A stretch of 64,000 nt of DNA from Arthrobacter sp. M2012083 (GTDB lineage: Bacteria > Actinomycetota > Actinomycetes > Actinomycetales > Micrococcaceae): positions 21,744 to 85,743 of the forward strand of contig NZ_AKKK01000032.1 of the NCBI RefSeq assembly GCF_000281065.1, read 5' to 3'. The notes under the pieces were generated by a model that saw nothing but the letters and a program-made list of their open reading frames with translations, was not told the origin of the DNA and did not search any database. Of this stretch, positions 42,587-52,139 are shown piece after piece; within the stretch, counting starts at the first letter, position 1, and each line of letters begins with the position of its first letter. The translations under genes and the position numbers were made by a program.

Positions 42587-44082
42587 TAGGCGTTGAGCTT
42601 CCCTGCCAGCCGCTCACGCATACGAATACTGGCCTCATTTAGTCCGATGAACTCCACTTCGCGCCCGTGATTCCGGTACTTCTCCGTGACCGAATCGAGC
42701 ACAGCGACGGTGGAGGCGTCCCAGATATGCGAGCCATGCAGATCGATGATCACTCGATCTATGCCGCCTGAAGAATCTTTTGCATAATCGAACTGCGTGT
42801 ACAGGTCATTCGACGAAGCAAAGAACAGTTCACCGTCCACTGTGTACGTCGCAACAACTTCGCCGTTCAGCTCAAGTTCCGTCCGCTCCACTGTTGCGAA
42901 GTGGGCCACCCGTCGCGCAAACAGCACCATGGCGGTCAAGACGCCGACGCCGACACCCACCGCCAGGTTGTGCGTGGCGACGACGGCGGCGACTGTCATC
43001 AGCATGACGGCAGTTTCAGACTTGGGCAGGCGCTTGAGCGTGGACAAACGAATCGAGTGCCAGTCGAAGGTGATCAGCGAAACGAAGATCATCACGGCCA
43101 CGAGAGCGGCCATGGGGATCTGGCCCACGACATCGCCCAAGACAACCACCAGCACCAGCAGGAAGACGCCGGCCAGGAACGTTGAGAGCCGGCTTCGAGC
43201 CCCTGAGCCTTTGACGTTGATCATGGTCTGGCCGATTACCGCGCAACCACCCAGGCCGCCAAGGAAACCGGTGACAATGTTCGCGGCACCCTGCCCCCAG
43301 GACACGCGTGTCTTGTCCGAGCGGGTGTCCGTGATGTCGTCCACTAGCTTGGCGGTCATTAGCGATTCCAGCAGGCCCACCAGTGCCATGGAGAGAGCGA
43401 AGGGCGCAATGATCTGGAATGTTTCCATGTTCAGGGGAACATTCGGCAGGAAGAATCCGGGCAGGCTGTCCGGGAGTTCGCCTTTGTCGCTGACGGTTGG
43501 AACATCGATATTTCCAAGCACGGTGACCAGGGTGATGGCGACGATCGCGACCAACGGCGCAGGAATGGCTGTGGTGATCCGGGGGAGCCCGAACACGATC
43601 ACCAAGCCCACAATGACGATCGGATAGACCATCCACGGCACGTTGAAGAGCTCTGGCATTTGGGACATGAACACCAGGATGGCCAAGGCGTTTACGAAGC
43701 CGATCATGACGGACCTTGGGATGAAACGCATCAGCTTTGTCACGCCCAGGACTGCCAGGATGATCTGGAAAACACCCGCCAGGATGATCGTGGCAATCAG
43801 ATAATCCAGCCCGTGTTCTTTCATTACCGGCGCGATTACCAAGGCCACGGCACCAGTGGCAGCGGAGATCATGGCGGGCCGCCCGCCCACAATTGCAGTG
43901 ACCACGCCCATGGTGAAGGACGCGAAGAGACCGATGCGCGGATCCACCCCGGCGATCACTGAGAACGCGATGGCCTCGGGGATCAAAGCCAACGCCACAA
44001 CGAGTCCCGCAAGGGATTCCGTCAGCAGGCGGCGGGGCGAACGGAAGGTCGCCCGCAGTGACATGAGTTGCTCGGGAGTCAT
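42586..44082 (-). CDS. SulP-family inorganic anion transporter with STAS domain
   Basis: 498 residues. About ten to twelve membrane segments with SulP signatures: LTESLAGLVVALALIPEAIA, FSVIAGVDPRIGLFASFTMG, IVGGRPAMISAATGAVALVI and GGLGGCAVIGQTMINVKGSG. A C-terminal STAS domain (~405-498: VDGELFFASSNDLYTQFDY, VIIDLHGSHIWDASTVAVLD) projects into the cytoplasm. It may carry sulfate, bicarbonate or another oxyanion. No carbonic anhydrase or sulfate-assimilation gene is adjacent. Confidence 0.92.
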   Translation of the reverse strand: MTPEQLMSLRATFRSPRRLLTESLAGLVVALALIPEAIAFSVIAGVDPRIGLFASFTMGVVTAIVGGRPAMISAATGAVALVIAPVMKEHGLDYLIATIILAGVFQIILAVLGVTKLMRFIPRSVMIGFVNALAILVFMSQMPELFNVPWMVYPIVIVGLVIVFGLPRITTAIPAPLVAIVAITLVTVLGNIDVPTVSDKGELPDSLPGFFLPNVPLNMETFQIIAPFALSMALVGLLESLMTAKLVDDITDTRSDKTRVSWGQGAANIVTGFLGGLGGCAVIGQTMINVKGSGARSRLSTFLAGVFLLVLVVVLGDVVGQIPMAALVAVMIFVSLITFDWHSIRLSTLKRLPKSETAVMLMTVAAVVATHNLAVGVGVGVLTAMVLFARRVAHFATVERTELELNGEVVATYTVDGELFFASSNDLYTQFDYAKDSSGGIDRVIIDLHGSHIWDASTVAVLDSVTEKYRNHGREVEFIGLNEASIRMRERLAGKLNA

Positions 44083-44104
44083 GGGTCCTTACAGTGCAGT
44101 CGTC

Positions 44105-45211
44105 CTAGAGCGCAGTCTGTCGGTAGCGCTCAATCTGCTTAAGGCGCCGCTGGAGGCTGTCGCGCCGCGGGTGCGGGACGACGTCGGGCGCCTCAGCGGT
44201 GAGATCAATGTGTTCGGTTCCGTACTGCCACAACAGGAGGTCATCCAAGAGGCGGTCCGGGCCGGGGGAGTAGCGGTGGTCCAGAGCCTTGCGGACCTCT
44301 GTGATCCGGTTGGCGCTGAGCAGGCCCGCAAGCTCCACGGTCTTGGTGAGTCCGTGGGCGGCGAGCAGTTCGGCTGCCCATCCCCAGTCGTCATCAACTT
44401 TACGGTCAACGTGCGGAAGAAGCGTACGCCAGACGTCGCGGACCCGGTTGGGTGTCAAGGGCATGCCGCCGTCGCCCTCGAGATCCCAATAGCCGCGGAC
44501 TTCCTCATAGCGCTCGTGAAGATCAGCGAAGGCGCTCTCCACCGTTTCCAGCATGGCTGCTGTGGCCGTGAACTGGCGGTCGAAATGAGGCGTCCAAGCG
44601 CGAGGGTCTTCGGCCTTGAACCGAATGTCGTGTTCGATCTCGCTCCAGGCGTGGGCAAACACAGTTCGGATCTGGCACTCGAAGAAGTAGCTGCCATTGG
44701 CGGGCATATCCGGGTTGAAGACGTGCTGGTACTCCTTCACGGCCTCGTTCTGGATGGTGCGCAGAATGAGGTGGCGGCTGGAATAGCCGTAGGTTCCGGA
44801 CTCAATGGAGCCGATGTCCTTCTCGCGGTCGCCGCGGCAGTCGAAAAGTTGCCGTTGGCGCTTGATGATGTTGGCCACCGCTGCGTTTTCCGCGGGTAGC
44901 TTGGTGATGACGCGGATGCCGACCATGTCGTTCAAGGTGCGGAACGGATCCGGAAACTTGAGCACGCGCGGCCCGCCGGGCTCTAAAGGATCATCCGTGC
45001 GGGAAATCTTTTCGCGGAACGACTCAACCGTTTTGGTCCGTCCCGTGACAAACAGCGGAGTGACCTCGGCGTCGTTCAACATATCGCGCAAAGTGAGCAG
45101 CACATCGCGCGTGACCCGCTTCAGGGCGGGGCGAACACGCTCATAGAGCGCCACGTTCGCATCCACTGCGTCGCGCTGAGCCTGGTCCAGGCTGTCCCAA
45201 TTGCTTGCCAT
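44105..45211 (-). CDS. RelA/SpoT-domain GTP pyrophosphokinase-like protein
   Basis: 368 residues. A central RelA/SpoT nucleotidyltransferase domain: VTGRTKTVESFREKISR, DPFRTLNDMVGIRVITKLPA (metal-site Asp region), GYSSRHLILRT and FECQIRTVFAHAWSEIEHDI (synthetase Glu/Gln and HxW motif). No HD hydrolase, TGS or ACT domain, so it is a small alarmone synthetase-type protein. The C-terminal ~130 residues (VRDVWRTLLPHVDRKVDDDW, GWAAELLAAHGLTKT) are an extra helical region of unknown role. It presumably makes (p)ppGpp or a related alarmone. Confidence 0.87.
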   Translation of the reverse strand: MASNWDSLDQAQRDAVDANVALYERVRPALKRVTRDVLLTLRDMLNDAEVTPLFVTGRTKTVESFREKISRTDDPLEPGGPRVLKFPDPFRTLNDMVGIRVITKLPAENAAVANIIKRQRQLFDCRGDREKDIGSIESGTYGYSSRHLILRTIQNEAVKEYQHVFNPDMPANGSYFFECQIRTVFAHAWSEIEHDIRFKAEDPRAWTPHFDRQFTATAAMLETVESAFADLHERYEEVRGYWDLEGDGGMPLTPNRVRDVWRTLLPHVDRKVDDDWGWAAELLAAHGLTKTVELAGLLSANRITEVRKALDHRYSPGPDRLLDDLLLWQYGTEHIDLTAEAPDVVPHPRRDSLQRRLKQIERYRQTAL

Positions 45212-45321
45212 GCCCCCAGCTTACGGGGCGGGTCCGACACTCAACTGAGCCACCCGCCGTCGGGGTGCCTCTAGCCAAACTTCCGAACCGTCACGATAGG
45301 CTCAGTACAAAGGAGGGCGCA

Positions 45322-46143
45322 ATGTTGCGGCACAAGTACAGCTACGGCGAACACCCCAGTCAATGGGGCGAACTCTTCATACCTGAACCGTCCAACGGAA
45401 ACCATCGCGGCGCGTCCAGCGTCGCCGGTGGAATCGCCGTTGTGATCCATGGCGGATATTGGCGCTCACAGTACGGCGCCGAGCTCGGTGAGCCCCTTGC
45501 GCGCGACCTCGCCGCGCATGGCATCACCGCTTGGAACCTCGAGTACCGGCGGGCCGGTAACGGCGGTGGTTGGCCCCATACTTTCGAGGACATCCTGGCC
45601 GGCATTGACCATCTGTCCGAAATTGCCGGCGAGCATGACCTAAAGCTCGGCAAAGTGGTGGCGCTCGGACACTCGGCCGGTGGCCACTTGGCTGTCTGGG
45701 CCGCAGGGCGACAACGGCTTGCGAATATCGGTACGCCCGACGCCGACCGTCAACTCCAGCGCAGCCCTGAGGATAATGCGGTGCACCTGACGGGCGTGGT
45801 CAGCCAGTCCGGCCTCCTGAACCTGGCTGCCGCTGAGAAACTGAACCTCAGCAATGGCGCCGTTTGCAACCTGATGGGCGGGGATTCCCATAGATACCCC
45901 AAACGGCATAAATATGCGGATCCCATGAGTTCATTGCCACTCGACGTCCCCGTATATGCCGTCCATGCCACGGATGACGAGGACGTTCCTGTGAGCCAGT
46001 CCGAGGCGTACGTCGCGGCGGCAACGGCGGCCGGGAGCGCAGCCCAGTTGCTGCGCGTACCGGGCGACCACTTCGACTTGATCGATCCCAAGGCAGTGGC
46101 CTACAAGAAATGCCGTGAACTGGTGCAACGGCTGCTCTCGTAA
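45322..46143 (+). CDS. Alpha/beta hydrolase
   Basis: 273 residues from ATG 45322 with AAGGAGG upstream. Oxyanion motif VVIHGGYWRSQYG, nucleophile elbow GHSAGGHLAVWA (Ser), catalytic Asp region AVHATDDEDVPVSQSE and His in GDHFDLID. The HGGYWR pattern resembles the esterase/arylformamidase-like branch. It is cytoplasmic with no signal peptide. The substrate is unknown. The gene for a PfkB kinase follows 40 bp downstream on the same strand. Confidence 0.87.
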   Translation: MLRHKYSYGEHPSQWGELFIPEPSNGNHRGASSVAGGIAVVIHGGYWRSQYGAELGEPLARDLAAHGITAWNLEYRRAGNGGGWPHTFEDILAGIDHLSEIAGEHDLKLGKVVALGHSAGGHLAVWAAGRQRLANIGTPDADRQLQRSPEDNAVHLTGVVSQSGLLNLAAAEKLNLSNGAVCNLMGGDSHRYPKRHKYADPMSSLPLDVPVYAVHATDDEDVPVSQSEAYVAAATAAGSAAQLLRVPGDHFDLIDPKAVAYKKCRELVQRLLS

Positions 46144-46182
46144 TCTGTGGTTCGTGGGGCCCGCCTCTGGCAGAGTGGTGCC

Positions 46183-47118
46183 ATGCTGACTGTCATTGGT
46201 GAGGCCCTGGTCGACGTCGTTCAACGCTCCTCGGGAATCGAGGCGCACGTAGGCGGGAGTCCTCTTAACGTGGCCGTCGGCCTGGCCCGCTTGGATCATC
46301 CTGTGCAGTTCATTGGGCGCTACGGACGGGACGCCTACGGCGATTCCGTTGCCGCGCACTTGCGCTCAAGCTCGGTGATGGTGCCGCTTCCGCCGGACGA
46401 GAAGCCAACCAGCGTGGCCACCGCGCAGATCGACGACGACGGCGCCGCCACCTACGCTTTCGACCTCGCGTGGGAGTTGCCCGGACTCGCAGCACGGTTG
46501 CCGCTCATGCTGCAAGGCTCCACCCTGCTGCATACCGGTTCCATTGCTGCGTTCCTGGAGCCGGGCGCCGCGGACGTGCTTGCCGCCGTGGAGCATGCCC
46601 ACCCGAGCAGCACTATCAGCTTCGACCCGAATTGCCGTCCCAGCATCATCACGGACGTTGACTATGCCCGGGAGCAGGCCGAGCGCTTGGTGGTGCTGTC
46701 CGACGTCGTGAAGGCCTCTGACGAGGACCTCGAATGGCTGTATCCCGGCGTCGATCCGACGGAGTCCGCGCGTCGGTGGCTGAACTTGGCTGGTGATGAA
46801 GGTCCTGCGCTGGTTGTGGTGACACGTGGTTCACGCGGGCCGTGGGGCATCACCAAGGCTGGTGAAACTCAGGTTCCCGCTCCGTCCGTGAATGTTGTGG
46901 ACACGGTGGGCGCGGGCGACTCGTTCATGGCAGGGCTCCTGTCCGCGATCGTGGATCACGGCTTGGACGGCGCTCAGAACCGTGGCGCTTTGAGGGCGAT
47001 GCCTGCAGAAACCCTGGCAGCGATCATGGATCATGCAACACGCGCAGCTGCTGTGACTGTGTCACGGGCTGGCGCGAACCCGCCCACGCGGGCGGAGCTC
47101 AACCATGGGGCGGCATAA
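46183..47118 (+). CDS. PfkB-family carbohydrate kinase
   Basis: 311 residues from ATG 46183. Ribokinase fold: LTVIGEALVDVV, VGGSPLNVAVGLARLDHPVQ (PfkB signature 1), FDPNCRPSI, and VNVVDTVGAGDSFMAGLLSA (signature 2; catalytic Asp in GAGD). It most resembles fructokinase/carbohydrate kinases and phosphorylates a sugar with ATP. It may be co-transcribed with the upstream hydrolase. Its specificity cannot be read. Confidence 0.9.
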   Translation: MLTVIGEALVDVVQRSSGIEAHVGGSPLNVAVGLARLDHPVQFIGRYGRDAYGDSVAAHLRSSSVMVPLPPDEKPTSVATAQIDDDGAATYAFDLAWELPGLAARLPLMLQGSTLLHTGSIAAFLEPGAADVLAAVEHAHPSSTISFDPNCRPSIITDVDYAREQAERLVVLSDVVKASDEDLEWLYPGVDPTESARRWLNLAGDEGPALVVVTRGSRGPWGITKAGETQVPAPSVNVVDTVGAGDSFMAGLLSAIVDHGLDGAQNRGALRAMPAETLAAIMDHATRAAAVTVSRAGANPPTRAELNHGAA

Positions 47119-47127
47119 GTAAGCTGG

Positions 47128-48189
47128 TTAGCTGGCCCCGTGCCCTGCGGCCACTTCCTCGCCCGCTTTCACCGGGCCTGGCGGAGTGCCGTCGCCGAAG
47201 GGGCTTCCGCCGAGGGATTCCCGCCCGTGAGTAGTAAGCCATCCGGATAGGTCCGGGCCGACGGGGACCATCCTGGTGGGGTTAATATCCTCGTGCACCA
47301 TGTAGTAGTGCCGCTTGATCTGCACAAAATCGATGGTGTCGCCGAACCCAGGCGTCTGGAACAGGTCCCGGGCGTACGCCCACAGTGCCGGCATTTCGCT
47401 GAGTTTGTTGCGGTTGCACTTGAAGTGCCCGTGATAGACCGCATCGAAGCGCACAAGGGTGGTGAAGAGCCTGACGTCGGCCTCGGTGATCGAATCACCC
47501 ACCAGATACCGTTGACCGTTCAGTCGCTCCTCCAGCCAGTCCAAGGCATTCCACAGTCGGGTGTAGGCAGCCTCGTACGCTTCCTGGGATCCGGCGAAGC
47601 CGCACCTGTAAACGCCGTTGTTGACCTCAGTGAAGACACGCTTGTTGACTTGGTCGATTTCCTCGCGCAGGTGCTCCGGGTACAGCTGTGGCGCTCCCGG
47701 GCGGTGAAACTCTGTCCATTCAGTAGAGAAGTCCAGCGTGATTTGGGGGAAGTTGTTGGTCACCACTGCGCCGCTGGGGACGTCCACCATGGCCGGAACA
47801 GTGATTCCGCGAGGGTAGTCCGGGAAACGGCGGAAGAATGCTTCCTGCAGTCGCTCGATGCCCAGCACGGGATCCACACCATCCGGATCCAAATCGAAGG
47901 TCCAGGATCGGGCGTCGTGGGTGGGGCCAGGCTGGCCGAGGCTGATGACGTCCTCCAGGCCAAGAAGCCTGCGGACGATTACGGCACGGTTGGCCCAAGG
48001 GCACGCCCGGGCTGCAATCAACCGGTAGCGTCCCGGCTCCACGGGCCAGCCGGGCTCGCCGTTCGGTCCGGCGGCACCGTCCCGGGTGATGCGGTCCTCG
48101 ATGTAATTGGTGTCCCGGGTGAACTCGCCGCCAGTGACGTACGCCCCGCGGGTGCTGTGTTCTTCGACTTCGCTGGTCTTCTCACTCAT
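47128..48189 (-). CDS. Xi-class glutathione S-transferase-like protein (thiolated-hydroquinone reductase type)
   Basis: 353 residues. N-terminal thioredoxin-like domain with active-site Cys in RYRLIAARACPWANRAV, the CPWA signature of glutathionyl-hydroquinone reductases. ITVPAMVDVPSGAVVTNNFP follows. The C-terminal helical domain has LNGQRYLVGDSITEADVRLF and DFVQIKRHYYMVHEDINPTR, both characteristic. It reduces thiol conjugates of hydroquinones. Actinobacteria use mycothiol rather than glutathione, so the physiological thiol is probably mycothiol (inference). Confidence 0.9.
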   Translation of the reverse strand: MSEKTSEVEEHSTRGAYVTGGEFTRDTNYIEDRITRDGAAGPNGEPGWPVEPGRYRLIAARACPWANRAVIVRRLLGLEDVISLGQPGPTHDARSWTFDLDPDGVDPVLGIERLQEAFFRRFPDYPRGITVPAMVDVPSGAVVTNNFPQITLDFSTEWTEFHRPGAPQLYPEHLREEIDQVNKRVFTEVNNGVYRCGFAGSQEAYEAAYTRLWNALDWLEERLNGQRYLVGDSITEADVRLFTTLVRFDAVYHGHFKCNRNKLSEMPALWAYARDLFQTPGFGDTIDFVQIKRHYYMVHEDINPTRMVPVGPDLSGWLTTHGRESLGGSPFGDGTPPGPVKAGEEVAAGHGAS

Positions 48190-48259
48190 GACTTCACACT
48201 ATGCCGCGCTCCCCGAACCGCGCGACCTTGTGGGCCGTGGGCCCACGTAGACTGGCCTG

Positions 48260-49069
48260 ATGCGGCTCGTAGCAAGCGATATTGACGGCACCATCCTCGG
48301 TCACGACGGCAAAATCAGTGACCGGACCATCAAGGCATTCCAGGCGTGCCGCGACGCAGGGGTGGAACTCGTCTTCGTCACTGGCCGCCCGCCGCGCTGG
48401 TTGTACCCGCTCCAGGAGCAGCTGGGTCACAGCGGAATCGTGATCTGTTCCAACGGTGCCGTGGTGTGGGACCTGGAAACCGAGCAGGCCCTGTCCTCAT
48501 GTGTCCTGGACGCGGAATCGGTCTTTGAAGCCCGCCGCATCATCAAGTCCATCAGGCCCGACGCCCTGTTCGCTGTTGAGACTCTCACGGGCTTCCAACT
48601 GGAGCCGGGCTTTATCGAGAACGAAACCAGCGAGCTGCTTGCGGAGTTCACCCCAAAGCCGCTGGCGCAGACGCTCACGGCGGATGACGCCGTCGTTAAG
48701 TTCCTGGCGATCACCCGCAAAGGTACGCCTGATGAATTCCTGGCCGAAGTCCAGCCGGCCGTCGCGCACCTTGTGTCCACAACGCACTCAGCACCCCGCA
48801 CGGCCATGTTGGAAATGTCTGTTCCCGGCATCAATAAGGCCGTCACGCTGGCCAAGTACGCCGAATCCTTGGGGATCGAAGCCTCCGATGTGGTGGCGTT
48901 CGGTGACATGCCCAACGACATCGAAATGCTGCGCTGGGCCGGCCACGGTTACGCGATGGCCAGCGGTCACCCGGAAGCTATTCTGGCGGCTGGCCAGCAA
49001 GCACCTCACTTCGACGACGACGGCGTGGCCCAGATTCTCGAGGCGAAGCTCACCGAGCAGCGGGTCTAA
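48260..49069 (+). CDS. Cof-type HAD-family hydrolase
   Basis: 269 residues. HAD motif I VASDIDGTILGHDGKIS (nucleophile Asp), motif II FVTGRPP, and motif III/IV VVAFGDMPNDIEMLRWAG, with a C2B cap between (residues ~85-185). These phosphatases act on sugar phosphates or nucleotides. It is divergent from the GST-like gene and overlaps the stop of the next gene by four bases, tail to tail. Confidence 0.9.
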   Translation: MRLVASDIDGTILGHDGKISDRTIKAFQACRDAGVELVFVTGRPPRWLYPLQEQLGHSGIVICSNGAVVWDLETEQALSSCVLDAESVFEARRIIKSIRPDALFAVETLTGFQLEPGFIENETSELLAEFTPKPLAQTLTADDAVVKFLAITRKGTPDEFLAEVQPAVAHLVSTTHSAPRTAMLEMSVPGINKAVTLAKYAESLGIEASDVVAFGDMPNDIEMLRWAGHGYAMASGHPEAILAAGQQAPHFDDDGVAQILEAKLTEQRV

Positions 49070-49995
49070 TTTCCTCTGAGGCGCGGAATCCAGCAGCGCA
49101 CTGAGTCGCGGTATCGCTGGAAGTCGGTGCCAAACCGACGTTCCAAGTCGGCTTCTTCGTGTGGCCGGACGGCGTAATTCCACAGCAGCGAGCCAATAGC
49201 CGCGTAGGTAACAACCAACCACGAACCCAGGAGCAGGCCCACGGCCACACCTTGGGAAATGCCCGCCACCGCCATCGGGTTCCGAACCCACCGGTAAGGT
49301 CCGGCGATAACAAGGCGGTTGGGCATGGCGGAGGGCAGAGGGGTGCCGCCTCCGGCAGAGGACATGGTCACCGCGGACGCGATACCGAGGCAACTGGCCA
49401 GCACCAGCACCACCAGGCCGGCTGGCGCTGCGGTGGAGGGAAGAGCCAACGAAACGGCCCACCTTTGCTCGAACCAGCAGATGACTGACGGAAGCACAAC
49501 CAGGAAGAGTCCCCAAAAGAGGGCCAATTGACCCATAGTTGCCGCTACGTTAGCCGCAGCGCCGCGGAGGGTGGGTGCCGGACGGAACGCGAATGGCCCC
49601 CGCACGATCAACTCCGTGGGGACACGGCCCTCCACCACAAGGAACAGCGCAATGGTTGAACAAGCGGCCGCAGCCAGCATGATCAGGACGCCCCACCCGG
49701 CTTCGGTACTGAATGTTGCGTAGGTGGCGAGGGCGACCGCAACGAGGCCGGTCCAGCTGGTAGCCACCATCGCGCCGGCCCGCGCCCCGAAGGCGGCCCA
49801 AGCGGAAGCGACGACGAACAGCGGAACGTCAAAGGCCGCCACAAGAACCGGGTCCAGACTGCCGAGAGTGGCCGTCCGAATGGCCGGTGACAGGAAAACT
49901 CCCACCCACCACGCCAGCCCAGCCACGGCTTGGACAGCGAAGTAGATCCGGCCCCACCCTTGCGCCCGTGAAGCGGTAGGAGCCTCGCGATTCAC
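49066..49995 (-). CDS. Isoprenylcysteine carboxylmethyltransferase/PEMT-like membrane methyltransferase
   Basis: 309 residues with about seven membrane helices. The C-terminal part has the ICMT/phospholipid methyltransferase signature: RLVIAGPYRWVRNPMAVAGI (SAM-binding), WNYAVRPHEEADLERRFGTD, FQRYRDSVRCWIPRL. It probably methylates a lipid or hydrophobic substrate at the membrane. Its start overlaps the stop of the upstream epimerase gene by four bases. Confidence 0.83.
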   Translation of the reverse strand: MNREAPTASRAQGWGRIYFAVQAVAGLAWWVGVFLSPAIRTATLGSLDPVLVAAFDVPLFVVASAWAAFGARAGAMVATSWTGLVAVALATYATFSTEAGWGVLIMLAAAACSTIALFLVVEGRVPTELIVRGPFAFRPAPTLRGAAANVAATMGQLALFWGLFLVVLPSVICWFEQRWAVSLALPSTAAPAGLVVLVLASCLGIASAVTMSSAGGGTPLPSAMPNRLVIAGPYRWVRNPMAVAGISQGVAVGLLLGSWLVVTYAAIGSLLWNYAVRPHEEADLERRFGTDFQRYRDSVRCWIPRLRGN

Positions 49996-50858
49996 GGGTG
50001 CCGCACGCCCTCACCGGCCAGCAAAGCGCGGTAGCCCTCCTTGTAAGTGGGAAAGGTGAATTCGAAACCGGTCGCCCTAATCCGCGCATTTGAACAGCGC
50101 TTGTCGCCTGGGCTGGCCTCGGACGTGTTGTCAGGTGCCGCCGTCGGTGGTTCCGGGCATCCCATGTCAGAGGCGAGGAAGCGCATGACGTCGCCCATTT
50201 CCGCCGCGTGATCATCAACGCCAACGTAGACGGGATCAGGAGTCGGTTCCATGGTGGTGAGGTGCACGATCATTGCGGCGGCGTCGTCCCGGTGGACGCG
50301 GTTGGTATGCCGGGGTTGGGCGGGGATGACGGCCTTGCCGCTCCGGACCTGGTCAGTCAGCCGCGTGCGCCCCGGCCCGTAGATTCCCCCAAGCCGCAGG
50401 GAAATGGGCTGGGTGCTGGTCCCGCGCGTCCGGCTGAACAACAGCTCTTCCGCTTCCACCAGCACCTTGCCGCTGAACCGCGTGGGCTCCGTGGGCGTCG
50501 ACTCATCCACAACAGCCCCACCGGAATCCTTGTACACGGCCGTTGAGGAGACAAACAGGATCCGCTGCGGCTCGATGGATTGCCGTTCCAGCGCGTCCAG
50601 GACGTTCTTCACGCCGTTCAAGTACGCCGCGCGATAGGCCTCTTCCGTGGACGTGTCGGCGGCGATAGCCACAACAACCAGGTCCACGTCCTCGGGCAGT
50701 TCCGGAACCGCAACGGAGAGATCCGCGAACATGCCCCTGATTTCCGCAGGTAGCTTGTCGGGGGAACGGCGCAGGCCAACCACTTCATGGCCCGCAGCTG
50801 CGAAGCGCAGTCCAACTTCCGTTCCAAGGTCGCCGCAGCCGGCAATCAACACAGTCAT
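49992..50858 (-). CDS. NAD-dependent epimerase/dehydratase-like SDR protein
   Basis: 288 residues from ATG 50858. Rossmann fold: MTVLIAGCGDLGTEVGLRFA (GxGxxG variant), LVVVAIAADTSTEEAYRAAY, LFVSSTAVYKDSGG, SLRLGGIYGPGRTRL and VHRDDAAAMIVHL. The YxxxK catalytic motif of classical SDRs is not evident at the expected place, so it may be an atypical member (YeeZ-like). It binds NAD(P); the substrate is unknown. Confidence 0.85.
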   Translation of the reverse strand: MTVLIAGCGDLGTEVGLRFAAAGHEVVGLRRSPDKLPAEIRGMFADLSVAVPELPEDVDLVVVAIAADTSTEEAYRAAYLNGVKNVLDALERQSIEPQRILFVSSTAVYKDSGGAVVDESTPTEPTRFSGKVLVEAEELLFSRTRGTSTQPISLRLGGIYGPGRTRLTDQVRSGKAVIPAQPRHTNRVHRDDAAAMIVHLTTMEPTPDPVYVGVDDHAAEMGDVMRFLASDMGCPEPPTAAPDNTSEASPGDKRCSNARIRATGFEFTFPTYKEGYRALLAGEGVRHP

Positions 50859-50994
50859 GCCCCTAGTTTGCCAGCCCCGCAGTGTCACCTGGTTCCCAGC
50901 TTCCATACAACCGGCGTTCAACTTACAGCCGTAGTCTTCCAGCCAGGACCCGTTCGCACGGTTTATCTGTCTCATTGAATTTGTAGGGGGAACC

Positions 50995-51267
50995 ATGGCT
51001 AAGCGTCGGATCAACAACGTCAATACCGCTCCATTGCGGCGCATCGAACCGGATCATCACTGGCGTTCGCTTCGCCAGGGCGACCGCGTCAATGTCACGC
51101 TCACGCCAGGTTTCGAGTCGGCTGGCGTGGTGGACGCTGTTACCGGCGATGCCACCGCGGTGTGGGTGGAGCTCGACGGCGGCCGCGGCCGGACGCTGGT
51201 GCACGTCAGCGACGGCGTGGCGATCGTTCCGCAATCGACGACGGCGACGGTCCCGCAAGAGAGCTAG
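50995..51267 (+). CDS. Small protein of unknown function
   Basis: 90 residues. The ATG at 50995 is preceded by AGGGGGAACC, a good ribosome-binding site. The sequence MAKRRINNVNTAPLRRIEPD is followed by a predicted small beta-barrel-like segment (LRQGDRVNVTLTPGFESAGV, VWVELDGGRGRTLVHVSDGV), reminiscent of an SH3-like or KOW-type fold. No family is recognised. It precedes the glycerophosphodiesterase gene on the same strand. Confidence 0.7.
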   Translation: MAKRRINNVNTAPLRRIEPDHHWRSLRQGDRVNVTLTPGFESAGVVDAVTGDATAVWVELDGGRGRTLVHVSDGVAIVPQSTTATVPQES

Positions 51268-51298
51268 CCGCGCCTTTGCGATGGGCTACGCTACGGGA

Positions 51299-52078
51299 GT
51301 GACGCTGCCCTATTTCCTTCGCAAGGACGGCTCGGTGGGCCCCTTGGCCTTCGCCCACCGGGGATTTTCGCTGGATGGACTGGAAAATTCCATGGCCGCA
51401 TTCCGGGCGGCAGTGGAGCTCGGAACTGTCCACCTTGAAACGGACGTCCACACGACGTCCGACGGCGTACTGCTCGTATTCCACGATTCTTCCCTGGACC
51501 GTGTGACTGACTCCGCGGGCAAGGTCTCGGAGCTGACCGCTGCCCAAGTTGCTGCTGCCCGAATCGGTGGAGTGGAGCCAATTCCCACCTTCGACGAGCT
51601 GGTTACTGCCCTGCCGCATGCCCGCCTTAACCTGGACGTCAAGGATTGGAATTCTGTTGGCCCCATGGCAGCGGCCATTGAGAAGCATGGCGTCCACGAC
51701 CGGGTTTTGGTCACCAGCTTCTCGGACAGGCGCCGCCGGGCCGTCCTTTCGAAGCTCTCCCGCCGCGCAGCCTCATCTGCAGGCAGCTCCCTGACCGCTC
51801 TCTTCGTCCTTCTCGGCCCCCTCTTTCCGGTCCCCATGGCACGCAAGCTGCTCTCCGGCGTCGACGTCTTCCAAGTTCCTGTCCGCTACGGGCGGTTTCC
51901 CGTGGTGACGCCCGGATTCATCCGGCGCGCGCACCGATGGCACAGGCAGGTTCATGTGTGGACGGTCAACGATCCTGTGGAAATGGAACGGCTGTTGGAC
52001 CTTGGAGTGGACGGCATCGTGTCCGACAGGCTGGACCTTCTCAAGGAAGTCCTGGTGCGCAGGGGTCAGTGGGCCTGA
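51299..52078 (+). CDS. Glycerophosphodiester phosphodiesterase
   Basis: 259 residues from GTG 51299; ATG 51281 is an equally possible start six codons earlier. GDPD motifs: LAFAHRGFSLDGLENSMAAF (catalytic His and Arg), HLETDVHTTSDGVLLVFHDS (Glu, Asp, His), LNLDVKDW, and the C-terminal HVWTVNDPVEMERLLDLGVD then GIVSDRLDLL. It splits glycerophosphodiesters into glycerol-3-phosphate and an alcohol. No signal peptide, so it is likely cytoplasmic. Confidence 0.9.
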   Translation: MTLPYFLRKDGSVGPLAFAHRGFSLDGLENSMAAFRAAVELGTVHLETDVHTTSDGVLLVFHDSSLDRVTDSAGKVSELTAAQVAAARIGGVEPIPTFDELVTALPHARLNLDVKDWNSVGPMAAAIEKHGVHDRVLVTSFSDRRRRAVLSKLSRRAASSAGSSLTALFVLLGPLFPVPMARKLLSGVDVFQVPVRYGRFPVVTPGFIRRAHRWHRQVHVWTVNDPVEMERLLDLGVDGIVSDRLDLLKEVLVRRGQWA

Positions 52079-52112
52079 TAGAGGGTTGCCTTTTTGCCCG
52101 CGTGTCCTGATG

Positions 52113-52137
52113 GAGCGTCGGCGGATTGGGGACGCTC
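52113..52137. terminator. Hairpin between convergent genes
   Basis: GAGCGTC (52113-52119) and GACGCTC (52131-52137) form a 7-bp stem with an 11-base loop. It lies between the GDPD (+) and GH2 (-) stops. A T-run (CCTTTTT) lies upstream of it rather than after, so its efficiency is doubtful. Confidence 0.4.
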
Positions 52138-52139
52138 TA